From Streptomyces stelliscabiei (GTDB lineage: Bacteria; Actinomycetota; Actinomycetes; Streptomycetales; Streptomycetaceae), in NCBI RefSeq assembly GCF_014873495.1, contig NZ_JADBGF010000001.1:7316001-7380000 (forward strand): a stretch of 64,000 nucleotides of DNA, written 5' to 3'. The position numbers and the translations under genes were made by a program. The notes under the pieces are model-generated. The model did not search any database. It saw only the letters and a program-made list of their open reading frames with translations, and was not told the origin of the DNA. This document shows positions 53,675 through 61,264 of the stretch, in pieces. How positions within the stretch are numbered: the first letter of the stretch is position 1; every line of letters begins with the position of its first letter.

Positions 53675-54721
53675 ATGACCACACCCGCCGCCGACGGTTT
53701 CCGGATGCCGCCCGAGTGGGCCCCGCACGAGCGCACCTGGATGGCGTGGCCGGGACCGAACCCGACCTTCGAGGACCCGGCGGACCTCGCGGACTCCCGT
53801 CGGGCCTGGGTGGCGGTCGCCCGTGCCGTCCGCAGCTTCGAACCCGTGACCGTGGTGTGCGGGCCGGGGCAGTCGGAGGAGGCGCGCACCCTGCTGGGCG
53901 ACGGCGTCGACACGGTCGAACGCGCGCTGGACGACGCCTGGATGCGGGACATCGGGCCGACCTTCGTCACCGACGGGCGTGAACTCGCCGCCGTCGACTG
54001 GACGTTCAACGGCTGGGGCGCCCAGCCCTGGGCCCGCTGGGGGCACGACGCCGGGATCGCCGGGCAGGTGGCGGACCTCGCGGGCGCGCGAACGTACGCC
54101 TCGAAGCTCGTCAACGAGGGCGGGGCGATCCATGTCGACGGCGAGGGGACCGTCCTGCTGACGGAGACCGTCCAGCTCGGCCCGGAGCGCAACCCCGGCT
54201 GGACCCGTGAGGAGGTCGAGGCGGAGATCCACGCCCACCTCGGCACCCGCCGGGCGATCTGGCTGCCGCGCGGCCTCACCGGCGACTACCCCCCGGGCGG
54301 CTTCGGCACGCTCGGCCATGTCGACATCGTGGCCGCCTTCGCCCGCCCCGGCGTGGTCGTGGCCCATTCCCAGCCGGACCCCGCCCACCCCGACCACGAG
54401 ATCACCCGGGAGATCATCGGCCTGCTCCGGTCCGCGACCGACGCGCGCGGGCGGCGCCTGGAGGTCGTCGAGGTCCCCGCCCCGACCGTGCTGGAAGCGG
54501 ACGGCCGCTGGGCCGACTACTCCTACATCAACCACTACCTCTGCAACGGCGGAGTCGTCCTGTGCGGCTTCGACGACCCGCGCGACGAGACCGCCGCCGA
54601 CATCTTCCGCCGGCTGTTCCCACGACGGACGGTCACGCTCGTCGACGCCCGCACGATCTTCGCGGGCGGCGGAGGCATCCACTGCGTCACCCAGCAGCAG
54701 CCGCGGACGGGCGTCAGGTAG
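53675..54721 (+). CDS. aguA: agmatine deiminase (agmatine iminohydrolase)
   Basis: Hydrolyses agmatine to N-carbamoylputrescine and ammonia, or acts on a related guanidine. 348 residues of the peptidylarginine deiminase-like fold: MPPEWAPHERTWMAWPG, DDAWMRDIGPTFV, LVNEGGAIHVDGEG, GHVDIVAAFARPG and the catalytic Cys337 in AGGGGIHCVTQQQP. TGAGGAGCCGTCCC, overlapping the ureC stop, is the ribosome site of ATG 53675, so it is in the urease-like operon. No N-carbamoylputrescine amidase gene is seen here, which leaves the next step open. Confidence 0.93.
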   Translation: MTTPAADGFRMPPEWAPHERTWMAWPGPNPTFEDPADLADSRRAWVAVARAVRSFEPVTVVCGPGQSEEARTLLGDGVDTVERALDDAWMRDIGPTFVTDGRELAAVDWTFNGWGAQPWARWGHDAGIAGQVADLAGARTYASKLVNEGGAIHVDGEGTVLLTETVQLGPERNPGWTREEVEAEIHAHLGTRRAIWLPRGLTGDYPPGGFGTLGHVDIVAAFARPGVVVAHSQPDPAHPDHEITREIIGLLRSATDARGRRLEVVEVPAPTVLEADGRWADYSYINHYLCNGGVVLCGFDDPRDETAADIFRRLFPRRTVTLVDARTIFAGGGGIHCVTQQQPRTGVR

Positions 54722-54731
54722 AAACGTACGG

Positions 54732-55490
54732 ATGACCACGCCACCGCATCCGCCACCGGACACGCACCCACCCGCGACACACCCACCGGACGCGCACCCG
54801 TCACCGGACCCGGACGCGCCGCCGGACCCGGACGCGCCGCCGGACCCGGACGCGCCGCCGGACCCGGACGCGCCGCCGGGTCCGCCCGCCCGTCCGGTGA
54901 CCGCCCGTCGCCGCAACACAGCCCCGCCCCGCGAGGACGTGCTCGGAGCCGCCATGAGCATGATCGCCGAGCGGGGTCTGGAGAAGCTCACCATGGCGGC
55001 GCTCGGCCGGGAGGTCGGCATGAGCAGCGGCCATCTCCTCTACTACTTCCACTCCAAGGACGAGCTGCTGCTGCGGACCCTGGAGTGGAGCGAGGGCCGG
55101 CTCGGCGCGGAGCGCGCCCGGCTGCTCACCCGCACGGGCACCGCCCGTGAACGGCTGACGGCGTACGTCGACCTGTACGTCCCCGACGGCCACCGCGACC
55201 CCCACTGGACGCTCTGGCTGGAGGTCTGGAACCGCTCGCAGAACGCCGACGACGACGCCCGTGAGCGTCAGGCCGCCATTGAGGGCGCCTGGCACCGCGA
55301 CCTGGTGGCCCTGCTCGCGGAGGGCGTGTCGAAGGGGGAGTTCCGGGCGGTCGACCCGGACCGGTTCGCCGCCCGGCTGCGGGCTCTGCTCGACGGCTTC
55401 TCCATCCATGTGGCCATCGGGCTGCGCGGCACCGACCGCGCCCAGATCCTGGCCCACGTGCGGGAGTTCCTCGACGAGTCGCTGGGGTGA
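54732..55490 (+). CDS. TetR family transcriptional regulator with Pro/Asp repeat N-terminus
   Basis: 252-residue regulator. Residues 1-58 are Pro/His/Asp-rich and include four PDPDAP repeats. The TetR helix-turn-helix is REDVLGAAMSMIAERGLEKLTMAALGREVGMSSGHLLYYFHSKDELL. The ligand domain ends ILAHVREFLDESLG, similar to BetI-type repressors. It lies 10 bp after agmatine deiminase, so it probably controls the urease-like/agmatine deiminase operon and itself. An inner start near the end of the repeat is possible; the upstream ATG 54732 lacks a strong ribosome site. Confidence 0.87.
   Translation: MTTPPHPPPDTHPPATHPPDAHPSPDPDAPPDPDAPPDPDAPPDPDAPPGPPARPVTARRRNTAPPREDVLGAAMSMIAERGLEKLTMAALGREVGMSSGHLLYYFHSKDELLLRTLEWSEGRLGAERARLLTRTGTARERLTAYVDLYVPDGHRDPHWTLWLEVWNRSQNADDDARERQAAIEGAWHRDLVALLAEGVSKGEFRAVDPDRFAARLRALLDGFSIHVAIGLRGTDRAQILAHVREFLDESLG
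54804..54875 (+). repeat. four perfect 18-bp repeats in the TetR gene
   Basis: Four adjacent copies of CCGGACCCGGACGCGCCG (54804-54821, -54839, -54857, -54875), in frame, coding the repeat Pro-Asp-Pro-Asp-Ala-Pro. Probably grown by slippage; copy number may vary between strains. Confidence 0.9.
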
Positions 55491-55590
55491 GCGCGACGCG
55501 CGGACTCGTACGCAGCACGCGGTGACCGCGCGATGATCAGCGCGCTGTTCGCATCCTGAGACGGACGGTGAGCGCGGGCCCGGTCTGTGC

Positions 55591-55596
55591 CAGACT
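55591..55596 (+). promoter_or_regulatory. candidate -10 box of cimA, leaderless for the leader peptide
   Basis: CAGACT lies seven bases before GTG 55603, so transcription would begin on or beside that codon. The -35 region (GTGAGC at 55568-55573 with 17-base spacing) is a partial match. Confidence 0.5.
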
Positions 55597-55602
55597 GTCC
55601 CC

Positions 55603-55653
55603 GTGCTCTCGTTCGCCATGATTATTGGCAGCAGGCGCGCCGGTCCGCAGTGA
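55603..55653 (+). CDS. cimA leader peptide with tandem Ile codons
   Basis: 16-residue frame V-L-S-F-A-M-I-I-G-S-R-R-A-G-P-Q, from GTG 55603, or 11 residues from ATG 55618. The two adjacent Ile codons are both ATT, a rare codon here where ATC is nearly universal. An intrinsic terminator follows 56 bases after the stop and then cimA, giving a complete attenuator layout, probably sensing Ile-tRNA. Confidence 0.7.
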   Translation: MLSFAMIIGSRRAGPQ

Positions 55654-55708
55654 CCGCCTCGTACGACCAGGTACGGGCGGACACCGTCGTTCTCGACCCG
55701 CGCGCAGA

Positions 55709-55733
55709 CCTCTCGCACCCGCGAGGGGTTTTT
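55709..55733 (+). terminator. cimA transcription attenuator (intrinsic terminator)
   Basis: CCTCTCGC (55709-55716) pairs with GCGAGGGG (55721-55728, one G-T pair) around the loop ACCC, followed by five T (55729-55733). It lies between leader peptide and cimA, about 110 bases before the cimA start. Confidence 0.8.
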
Positions 55734-55842
55734 CGCTTTTCTGGCCCACCTTCAGCCGGGAGCGCAGCGCGAGGGATCATTGGAGGACGGTGGAGCCGGT
55801 CATTCCGGTACGACCGAGATCCAACACAGGAGCCTTGAGATC

Positions 55843-57447
55843 ATGACGGACACCAGCGAGCTCGACGACTCGTTCCACGTCTTCGACACCACCCTGCGCG
55901 ACGGCGCCCAGCGCGAGGGCATCAACCTCACGGTCGCGGACAAGCTGGCCATCGCACGGCACCTGGACGACTTCGGCGTCGGCTTCATCGAGGGCGGCTG
56001 GCCCGGCGCGAACCCGCGCGACACCGAGTTCTTCGCCCGTGCCCAGAAGGAGATCGACTTCAAGCACGCCCGGCTGGTCGCGTTCGGCGCCACCCGCCGC
56101 GCGAACGGCAAGGCGAGCGAGGACCCGCAGGTCAAGGCCCTGCTCGACTCCGGCGCCCCGGTCATCACCCTTGTCGCCAAGTCCCATGACCGGCATGTCG
56201 AACTCGCCCTGCGCACCACTTTGGACGAGAACCTGGAGATGGTCCGCGACACCGTCTCCCACCTGCGCGCGCAGGGCCGCCGGGTCTTCGTCGACTGCGA
56301 GCACTTCTTCGACGGCTACCGCGCCAACCCCGAGTACGCCAAGGCCGTCGTCCGCGCCGCCGCCGAAGCGGGCGCCGACGTCGTGATCCTCTGCGACACC
56401 AACGGCGGCATGCTCCCCGCGCAGGTCCAGGCCGTCGTCGCCACCGTGCTCGCCGACACCGGCGCCCGCCTCGGCATCCACGCCCAGGACGACACCGGCT
56501 GCGCGGTCGCCAACACCCTGGCCGCCGTCGACGCCGGCGCGACCCACGTCCAGTGCACCGCCAACGGCTACGGCGAGCGCGTCGGCAACTCCAACCTCTT
56601 CCCGGTCGTCGCCGCGCTGGAGCTGAAGTACGGCAAGAAGGTCCTCCCCGAGGGCGCCCTGCGGGAGATGACGCGGATCTCGCACGCGATCGCCGAGGTC
56701 GTCAACCTCACCCCCTCCACCCACCAGCCGTACGTCGGTGTCTCCGCCTTCGCGCACAAGGCGGGCCTGCACGCCTCCGCGATCAAGGTCGATCCGGACC
56801 TGTACCAGCACATCGACCCCGAGCAGGTCGGCAACACCATGCGGATGCTGGTGTCCGACATGGCGGGCCGTGCCTCCATCGAACTCAAGGGCAAGGAGCT
56901 GGGCGTCGACCTCGGCGACGACCGCGAGCTGGTGGGCCGCGTCGTCGAGCGGGTCAAGGAGCGTGAGCTGAAGGGCTACACGTACGAGGCCGCGGACGCG
57001 AGCTTCGAGATCCTGCTGCGCGACGAGGTCGCGGGCAAGCCGCAGCGCTACTTCCGCACCGAGTCCTGGCGGGCCATCGTCGAGGACCGCCCCGACGGCA
57101 GCCACGCCAACGAGGCCACCGTCAAACTGTGGTCCAGGAGCGAGCGCATCGTCGCCACGGCCGAGGGCAACGGCCCCGTCAACGCGCTCGACCGCGCCCT
57201 CCGGGTCGCCCTGGAGAAGATCTACCCCCAGCTCGCCAAGCTGGAGCTGGTCGACTACAAGGTCCGCATCCTGGAGGGCAAGCACGGCACCAACTCCACG
57301 ACCCGCGTCCTCATCTCCACGACGGACGGCACGGGCGAGTGGTCCACGGTGGGCGTCGCCGAGAACGTGATCGCCGCCTCGTGGCAGGCGCTGGAGGACG
57401 CGTACACGTACGGCTTGCTGCGCGCGGGCGTCGAGCCGGCGGAGTAG
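55843..57447 (+). CDS. cimA: (R)-citramalate synthase (2-isopropylmalate synthase family)
   Basis: 534 residues. The N-terminal HMGL-like barrel has DTTLRDGAQREGINLTVADKL and FIEGGWPGANPRDTEFF; the second motif is the mark of citramalate synthases (TIGR00977 type) rather than LeuA. Metal site HAQDDTGCAVAN and ANGYGERVGNSNLFPV follow, then HKAGLHASAIKVDPDLYQH, and a C-terminal LeuA-type regulatory domain (ALRVALEKIYPQLAKLELVDYKVRIL). It would join pyruvate and acetyl-CoA to citramalate, feeding 2-oxobutyrate to isoleucine without threonine. The Ile-codon attenuator supports this over an isopropylmalate role. ATG 55843 has AGGAG upstream. Confidence 0.88.
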   Translation: MTDTSELDDSFHVFDTTLRDGAQREGINLTVADKLAIARHLDDFGVGFIEGGWPGANPRDTEFFARAQKEIDFKHARLVAFGATRRANGKASEDPQVKALLDSGAPVITLVAKSHDRHVELALRTTLDENLEMVRDTVSHLRAQGRRVFVDCEHFFDGYRANPEYAKAVVRAAAEAGADVVILCDTNGGMLPAQVQAVVATVLADTGARLGIHAQDDTGCAVANTLAAVDAGATHVQCTANGYGERVGNSNLFPVVAALELKYGKKVLPEGALREMTRISHAIAEVVNLTPSTHQPYVGVSAFAHKAGLHASAIKVDPDLYQHIDPEQVGNTMRMLVSDMAGRASIELKGKELGVDLGDDRELVGRVVERVKERELKGYTYEAADASFEILLRDEVAGKPQRYFRTESWRAIVEDRPDGSHANEATVKLWSRSERIVATAEGNGPVNALDRALRVALEKIYPQLAKLELVDYKVRILEGKHGTNSTTRVLISTTDGTGEWSTVGVAENVIAASWQALEDAYTYGLLRAGVEPAE

Positions 57448-57461
57448 GCCCGGGTGGCTCG

Positions 57462-57690
57462 CGCACCCCTACGGCACCCCGCGCCCCCTGCTGGTCAGGG
57501 GCGCGGGGAACCGCGCGAGAAGCCCCACCGGACGCCCCACCGGACGCCCCACCGGACGCGCCACCGGACGCGCCACCGGACCCGCCCCCGCACCCGACAG
57601 CCCCACCGGACCCGGACCCGGACCCGCACCCGACAGCCCCACCGGACCCGGACCCGGACCCGCACCCGACGTCCCACGCACCCCTACGGC
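57462..57690. mobile_element. decayed MITE-like element D between 14-bp direct repeats
   Basis: Flanks CGCACCCCTACGGC at 57462-57475 and 57677-57690 are identical direct repeats. Between them is the family hairpin and core (GCGCGGGGAACCGCGCGAG at about 57501-57519, one change from the usual AACTGCG), then an expansion of its right side: four to five 12-base CCACCGGACGCC units and two 36-base units (57598-57633 and 57634-57669). The terminal inverted repeat of the other copies is not intact. The whole gap after cimA shows no gene. Confidence 0.5.
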
Positions 57691-57697
57691 GCGACCG

Positions 57698-58195
57698 TCA
57701 ACACGCACGCTCGGCCAGATCCTCGAACGCCTGTGTGCCCATCACCCGGTCGTCGGCCCACACCCGCCCCGGCTTCAGCCGCGCGAGATCGGCCGGAGTG
57801 AAGGAGACCGAGCCGTTGGCCTGGTCGTCGGTGTGGCCGTAGAACACGAACGCGTAGGTGTGGCCCGACCGGAGCCGCTGCTCGCCCCTCGCCTCGGCGT
57901 CCCACGCGGCCGGCGGCGAGAAGAGCGGGAAGTCCGCGTCCCCCGACCACTCGCCGTCCGTCTCCCAGACCGTCGTGTCCGTCTCGTCCTCGCCGGGCTC
58001 GTCCTCGTAGGAGCCGGCCCAGCCCATGAGCGTCGGCGCCGTGTACGGGGCGTCACCGCACGGCCGGACCAGCACGCGGGGTGACCCGTCGCCGTCCACG
58101 GTCACGCCGGCCAACGGCCGGATCTCCGGTGTGCACCCGCTCAACAGCACCGCCCCGCTCACCGCGCACACCACCGCGAGAACTCTCCGCAGCAT
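57698..58195 (-). CDS. hypothetical lipoprotein
   Basis: 165-residue secreted protein of unknown function. The signal peptide MLRRVLAVVCAVSGAVLLSGC ends in a lipobox Cys at 21. The mature part is acidic, with PEIRPLAGVTVDGDGSPRVLVRPCGDAPYT near the start, a pattern I have seen in other Streptomyces lipoproteins without known function, and a beta-rich rest (HTYAFVFYGHTDDQANGSVSFTPADLARL). ATG 58195 follows a GGGGGG ribosome site. Divergent from the TPM-like gene, 159 bp apart. Confidence 0.75.
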   Translation of the reverse strand: MLRRVLAVVCAVSGAVLLSGCTPEIRPLAGVTVDGDGSPRVLVRPCGDAPYTAPTLMGWAGSYEDEPGEDETDTTVWETDGEWSGDADFPLFSPPAAWDAEARGEQRLRSGHTYAFVFYGHTDDQANGSVSFTPADLARLKPGRVWADDRVMGTQAFEDLAERAC

Positions 58196-58354
58196 TTTGT
58201 TCGCCCCCCGCAATCCCGTCGCCCCCGCGTGCACCGCACCCGTCTCGAACGGTTGTACAGCCATCCGGGTGACCGCCCAAGTCGACAGTCGGCTCCCATC
58301 AGGTCACGAACGGGGATCGTCCGTTCGCGCGCCGATCGAGGTAGCTTCGAAGGT

Positions 58355-59710
58355 ATGAAAGGCGCACCGGTCCGACGTCTGTTCCGCCTCCTCATGATGC
58401 CGCTCGCCGCGCTCACGCTCGCGGCCCTCGCGGCCCTGACCCTCGGCGCGCCGGGCGCGCACGCGGCCACCGACCTCTCGACCGTGGCCGCGGCCCTGCG
58501 CGAGAGTCCCGTCTACGTCGACCCGGCCGCCTCCGACCTGCTCTCCGCGGCGGACGCCGAAGCCCTCGCCGACACGATCGAGGACGCGGACGAGCCGATC
58601 TTCGTGGCGGTGCTCCCGGCCGGCCACCCGACCCAGGACCTCTTCCGCAACCTGCGTACCGAGACCGGCGTGACCGGCCTGTACGCCGTCCGTCTCGGCG
58701 ACCGCTTCGACGCCCGCGCCGACAGCAGCGTGCTGAGCCGCCAGACCGTGGCGAACCTGGTCTCCGCGGTCCAGGGCGCCGGCGACCCCAAGGCCCAGCT
58801 CAACGACTTCGTGGACGACGCGCTGCGCAGCAACCCCGGCGGCACGGCCCCGTCCAGCTGGAGCGGTGGCGGCGGCGACCAGGGCGTGGACGCGGGCGGG
58901 CTGGCGGTGGCGGGCGCGGTCGTGGCGGCGGGCGGCGTGGGCGCGTACGCGCTGGTGCGCCGCAACCGCCGCCGCAAGGAGGAGGAACGCCGCGAGGCGC
59001 TGGCCCGGCTCGCCGTCGTGGTGGACGAGGACATCACGGCCTTCGGCGAGGAACTGGACCGCCTGGACTTCCACCCCGCCGAGCTGGGCGCGGACGACGC
59101 GATGCGCGCCGACTACGAACGCGCCCTGGACGCGTACGAGCAGGCCAAGTCCTTCATGGCGGCGGCCACCCGGCCCGAGGAGGTGCGAGCGGTCACCCAG
59201 ACCCTGGAGGACGGCCGTTTCTCCCTGGCGCAGCTCGCCGCCCGCCGGGAGGGCCGCCCCCTGCCCGAACGCCGGGCCCCCTGCTTCTTCGACCCCCGCC
59301 ACGGCCCCTCCGTCGCGGACGTGCTGTGGACCCCGGGCGTGGGCACCGAACGCGAGGTCCCGGTCTGCGCCGCCGACCGGGCCCGCCTCTCCGACGGCCA
59401 GGACCCTCTGATCCGGGAGGTGGACACGGTGTCCGGCGGGCGCCGCCCCTACTGGGACGCGGGCCCGGCCTACGGCCCGTGGGCGGGCGGCTACTACGGC
59501 GGCGGCCTCCTCCCCGGCCTCCTCGTCGGCACGATGCTCGGCAGCATGATGGCCACCCCCTCCTACGCGGCCATGTACGGCTCCGGCTACGGCGACTTCG
59601 GCGCGGCTTCCGGTTACGGGGGCGGCGACGTCTCGGGCGCCGACTTCGACCCGGGCGATTTCGGCGGCGGGGACTTCGGGGGCGGCGGGGACTTCGGCGG
59701 CGGTTTCTGA
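58355..59710 (+). CDS. exported TPM-like membrane protein with Gly-rich tail
   Basis: 451-residue protein of unknown function. Signal peptide (about 1-38, ending in GAHA), an extracytoplasmic alpha/beta domain (about 40-165) like the TPM domain (SPVYVDPAASDLLSAADAEALADTI; VAVLPAG), a membrane helix (about 180-203, LAVAGAVVAAGGVGAYALVRR), a charged helical part, then two hydrophobic stretches and a tail of FGGGDFGGGGD type repeats. A TAGCTT box seven bases before ATG 58355 suggests a leaderless mRNA. A 19-bp hairpin lies beyond the stop, shared with the convergent protease gene. Confidence 0.8.
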   Translation: MKGAPVRRLFRLLMMPLAALTLAALAALTLGAPGAHAATDLSTVAAALRESPVYVDPAASDLLSAADAEALADTIEDADEPIFVAVLPAGHPTQDLFRNLRTETGVTGLYAVRLGDRFDARADSSVLSRQTVANLVSAVQGAGDPKAQLNDFVDDALRSNPGGTAPSSWSGGGGDQGVDAGGLAVAGAVVAAGGVGAYALVRRNRRRKEEERREALARLAVVVDEDITAFGEELDRLDFHPAELGADDAMRADYERALDAYEQAKSFMAAATRPEEVRAVTQTLEDGRFSLAQLAARREGRPLPERRAPCFFDPRHGPSVADVLWTPGVGTEREVPVCAADRARLSDGQDPLIREVDTVSGGRRPYWDAGPAYGPWAGGYYGGGLLPGLLVGTMLGSMMATPSYAAMYGSGYGDFGAASGYGGGDVSGADFDPGDFGGGDFGGGGDFGGGF

Positions 59711-59723
59711 GAGCCGGCCCCGG

Positions 59724-59780
59724 CCGTACACGGGCACGGGCCCGGCGCTGGACGGCGCCGGGCCCGTGCCCGTCGTACGG
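59724..59780. terminator. bidirectional terminator between TPM-like gene and trypsin gene
   Basis: ACGGGCACGGGCCCGGCGC (59730-59748) and its perfect 19-bp complement (59755-59773) around a six-base loop, extended outwards by CCGTAC/GTACGG with one bulge. It lies between two convergent stops at 59710 and 59800. Confidence 0.8.
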
Positions 59781-59799
59781 GAGAGGGTGCGGGCTCCGC

Positions 59800-60585
59800 T
59801 CAGAGAGTGGCGGCGGCCGAGGCGATCTGGGACGCGAAGGTGGACACCTCGGAGTAGACACCGGGGGCGTTGCGCTGGGCGCAGCCGTCGCCCCAGCTGA
59901 CGATGCCGACCTGGATCCAGGCTCCGGCGTTGTCCCGGCGGAACATCGGGCCGCCGGAGTCGCCCTGGCAGGTGTCGACGCCACCGGCGGCGAAGCCGGC
60001 GCAGATCTCGTCGCCCGGGACGAGACCGCTGTACAGGCCGCCGAAGGCGCGGCAGGTGGCGTCGCTGATGAACGGCACCGTGGCCTTCAGCATGTACCGC
60101 TGCTGGGCACCGCCCTCGACGGCCGCGCCCCAGCCGGCGACCGTGAAGTCACCGGTGTTGTACTGCGTGGTGGTGGCGATCTTCAGCGTCGGCAGGTTGA
60201 TCGGCTGGGCGAGCTTGATGAGGGCCCAGTCCTTGCCCGTGCCGTTGTAGCCGGGGGCCCGGTACACCTTGGTCGAGCGGACCTGGACCCGGCCGCTGGT
60301 GCTCTGCAGGTCCACGACACCCGCCGTGGCGGTGATGCCGGTGTTGTTGCCGGTCGCGCCCACACAGTGCGCGGCCGTGAGCACGATCTGCTGGGTGTAC
60401 AGCGCGCCGCCACAGCCCATCGACAACCGGACCATGAAGGGGAACTCGCCCTGCGCGGCACGCGTACCGCCGACGACCGGCGAGGGAGCGGCCTCGGCCG
60501 GTGACACGGGCTGCAGACTGGCGATCGCGAGCGCGGCGGCACCGACGACCGCGCATCTCTTCAGGGCGGTGATGAGTCGCTTCAA
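59800..60585 (-). CDS. sprT: secreted trypsin-like serine protease
   Basis: 261-residue prepro-trypsin. Signal peptide to about residue 33 (AEAA), short propeptide, mature start VVGGTRAAQGEFPF near 37. Catalytic triad His73 (LTAAHC), Asp119 (GKDWALIKL), Ser210 (CQGDSGGP). Asp204, six residues before the Ser, is the specificity-pocket Asp for cutting after Arg or Lys. Cys residues pair as in trypsin. The sequence is very close to Streptomyces griseus trypsin as I remember it. The start is TTG 60585 with GGAAGGC upstream, which gives the normal signal peptide. Role: extracellular protein digestion, usually late in growth. Confidence 0.93.
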   Translation of the reverse strand: MKRLITALKRCAVVGAAALAIASLQPVSPAEAAPSPVVGGTRAAQGEFPFMVRLSMGCGGALYTQQIVLTAAHCVGATGNNTGITATAGVVDLQSTSGRVQVRSTKVYRAPGYNGTGKDWALIKLAQPINLPTLKIATTTQYNTGDFTVAGWGAAVEGGAQQRYMLKATVPFISDATCRAFGGLYSGLVPGDEICAGFAAGGVDTCQGDSGGPMFRRDNAGAWIQVGIVSWGDGCAQRNAPGVYSEVSTFASQIASAAATL

Positions 60586-61264
60586 CGTGATGCCTTCCGT
60601 GGGGGGTTGACATGCGATGACTCGTACGGCCGAACCGCAGATATGACGCAGGCATGCCAAAAGTCGACGGGAACTCCCCTTTGATGGCATGCCCAGGTCA
60701 ATTTCTGTTGCAGGATTATGAGAACGCCGAAAGCCCCCGCACAAGAGGCGTGAACCAGCCAGCCTCACGGCACGGAGCCGGGCGCCGGGCCGCTCCAGGT
60801 CGGCGCGGCCTCCGCGCGCGGCCCGGCTGGGGCGGTGTCGGCCGAGCTGGGGCCCGGTCCGTCGGGCAGGGCGCCGGGGATGCCGCCGCGCACGCGACGG
60901 CCCCGTCGCAGTGCCGCGTCGGCCGAACCGGGCCGCGGCGGTACGACAGAACCCCATCGGTTCGGCGCCGAGCCGCCGGTCGGGGCCGCGCAGGGCCGCG
61001 CACCTGCCACCCGGCCGCGCAGGGGGCGCTCGTCGCAACCGGAGACTGGGGATCGACCCCCGCCCGCTCGGCTCGCAGCCGAGCGGGCGGGCAGGCCGGG
61101 GACCGGGGCCCGAGTGCGGGTCGCCAGGCGCGGGATCCGACCCGCTGCCCCCGACCGGCGGTCGAGCCGACCGCTGCCGTAGGCCGGAGTCGCTGACGCG
61201 AAGGGCGGTGCGGTGTCAGAACACGGCGCGGCCGGTGTCAGACCCCCGTGCCACACTCCGTCCC
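60586..61264. other. 679-bp region without a credible gene
   Basis: Between the trypsin gene and the FGE-like gene. The first 130 bases are relatively AT-rich (for example CAATTTCTGTTGCAGGATTATG) and should hold the trypsin promoter. The rest is highly GC-rich with frames open on several strands but no ribosome site, no codon-position bias and no recognisable protein. A 15-bp perfect hairpin (61059-61073 with 61077-61091, loop CGC; CCCGCCCGCTCGGCT) is the only strong structure. Confidence 0.5.

Noticed and set aside
55843..57447. Leucine-pathway 2-isopropylmalate synthase (LeuA)
   Set aside because: The motif FIEGGWPGANPRD and the Ile-codon leader fit citramalate synthase better; enzymatic proof is lacking.
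57469..57708. Repetitive Gly/Pro/Val-rich frames on the minus strand after cimA
   Set aside because: They are translations of the 12- and 36-base repeats of element D, without start signals.
60654..61256. Open frames on both strands in the gap before the FGE-like gene
   Set aside because: No ribosome sites, no codon-position bias, low-complexity Arg/Gly/Ala/Pro products.
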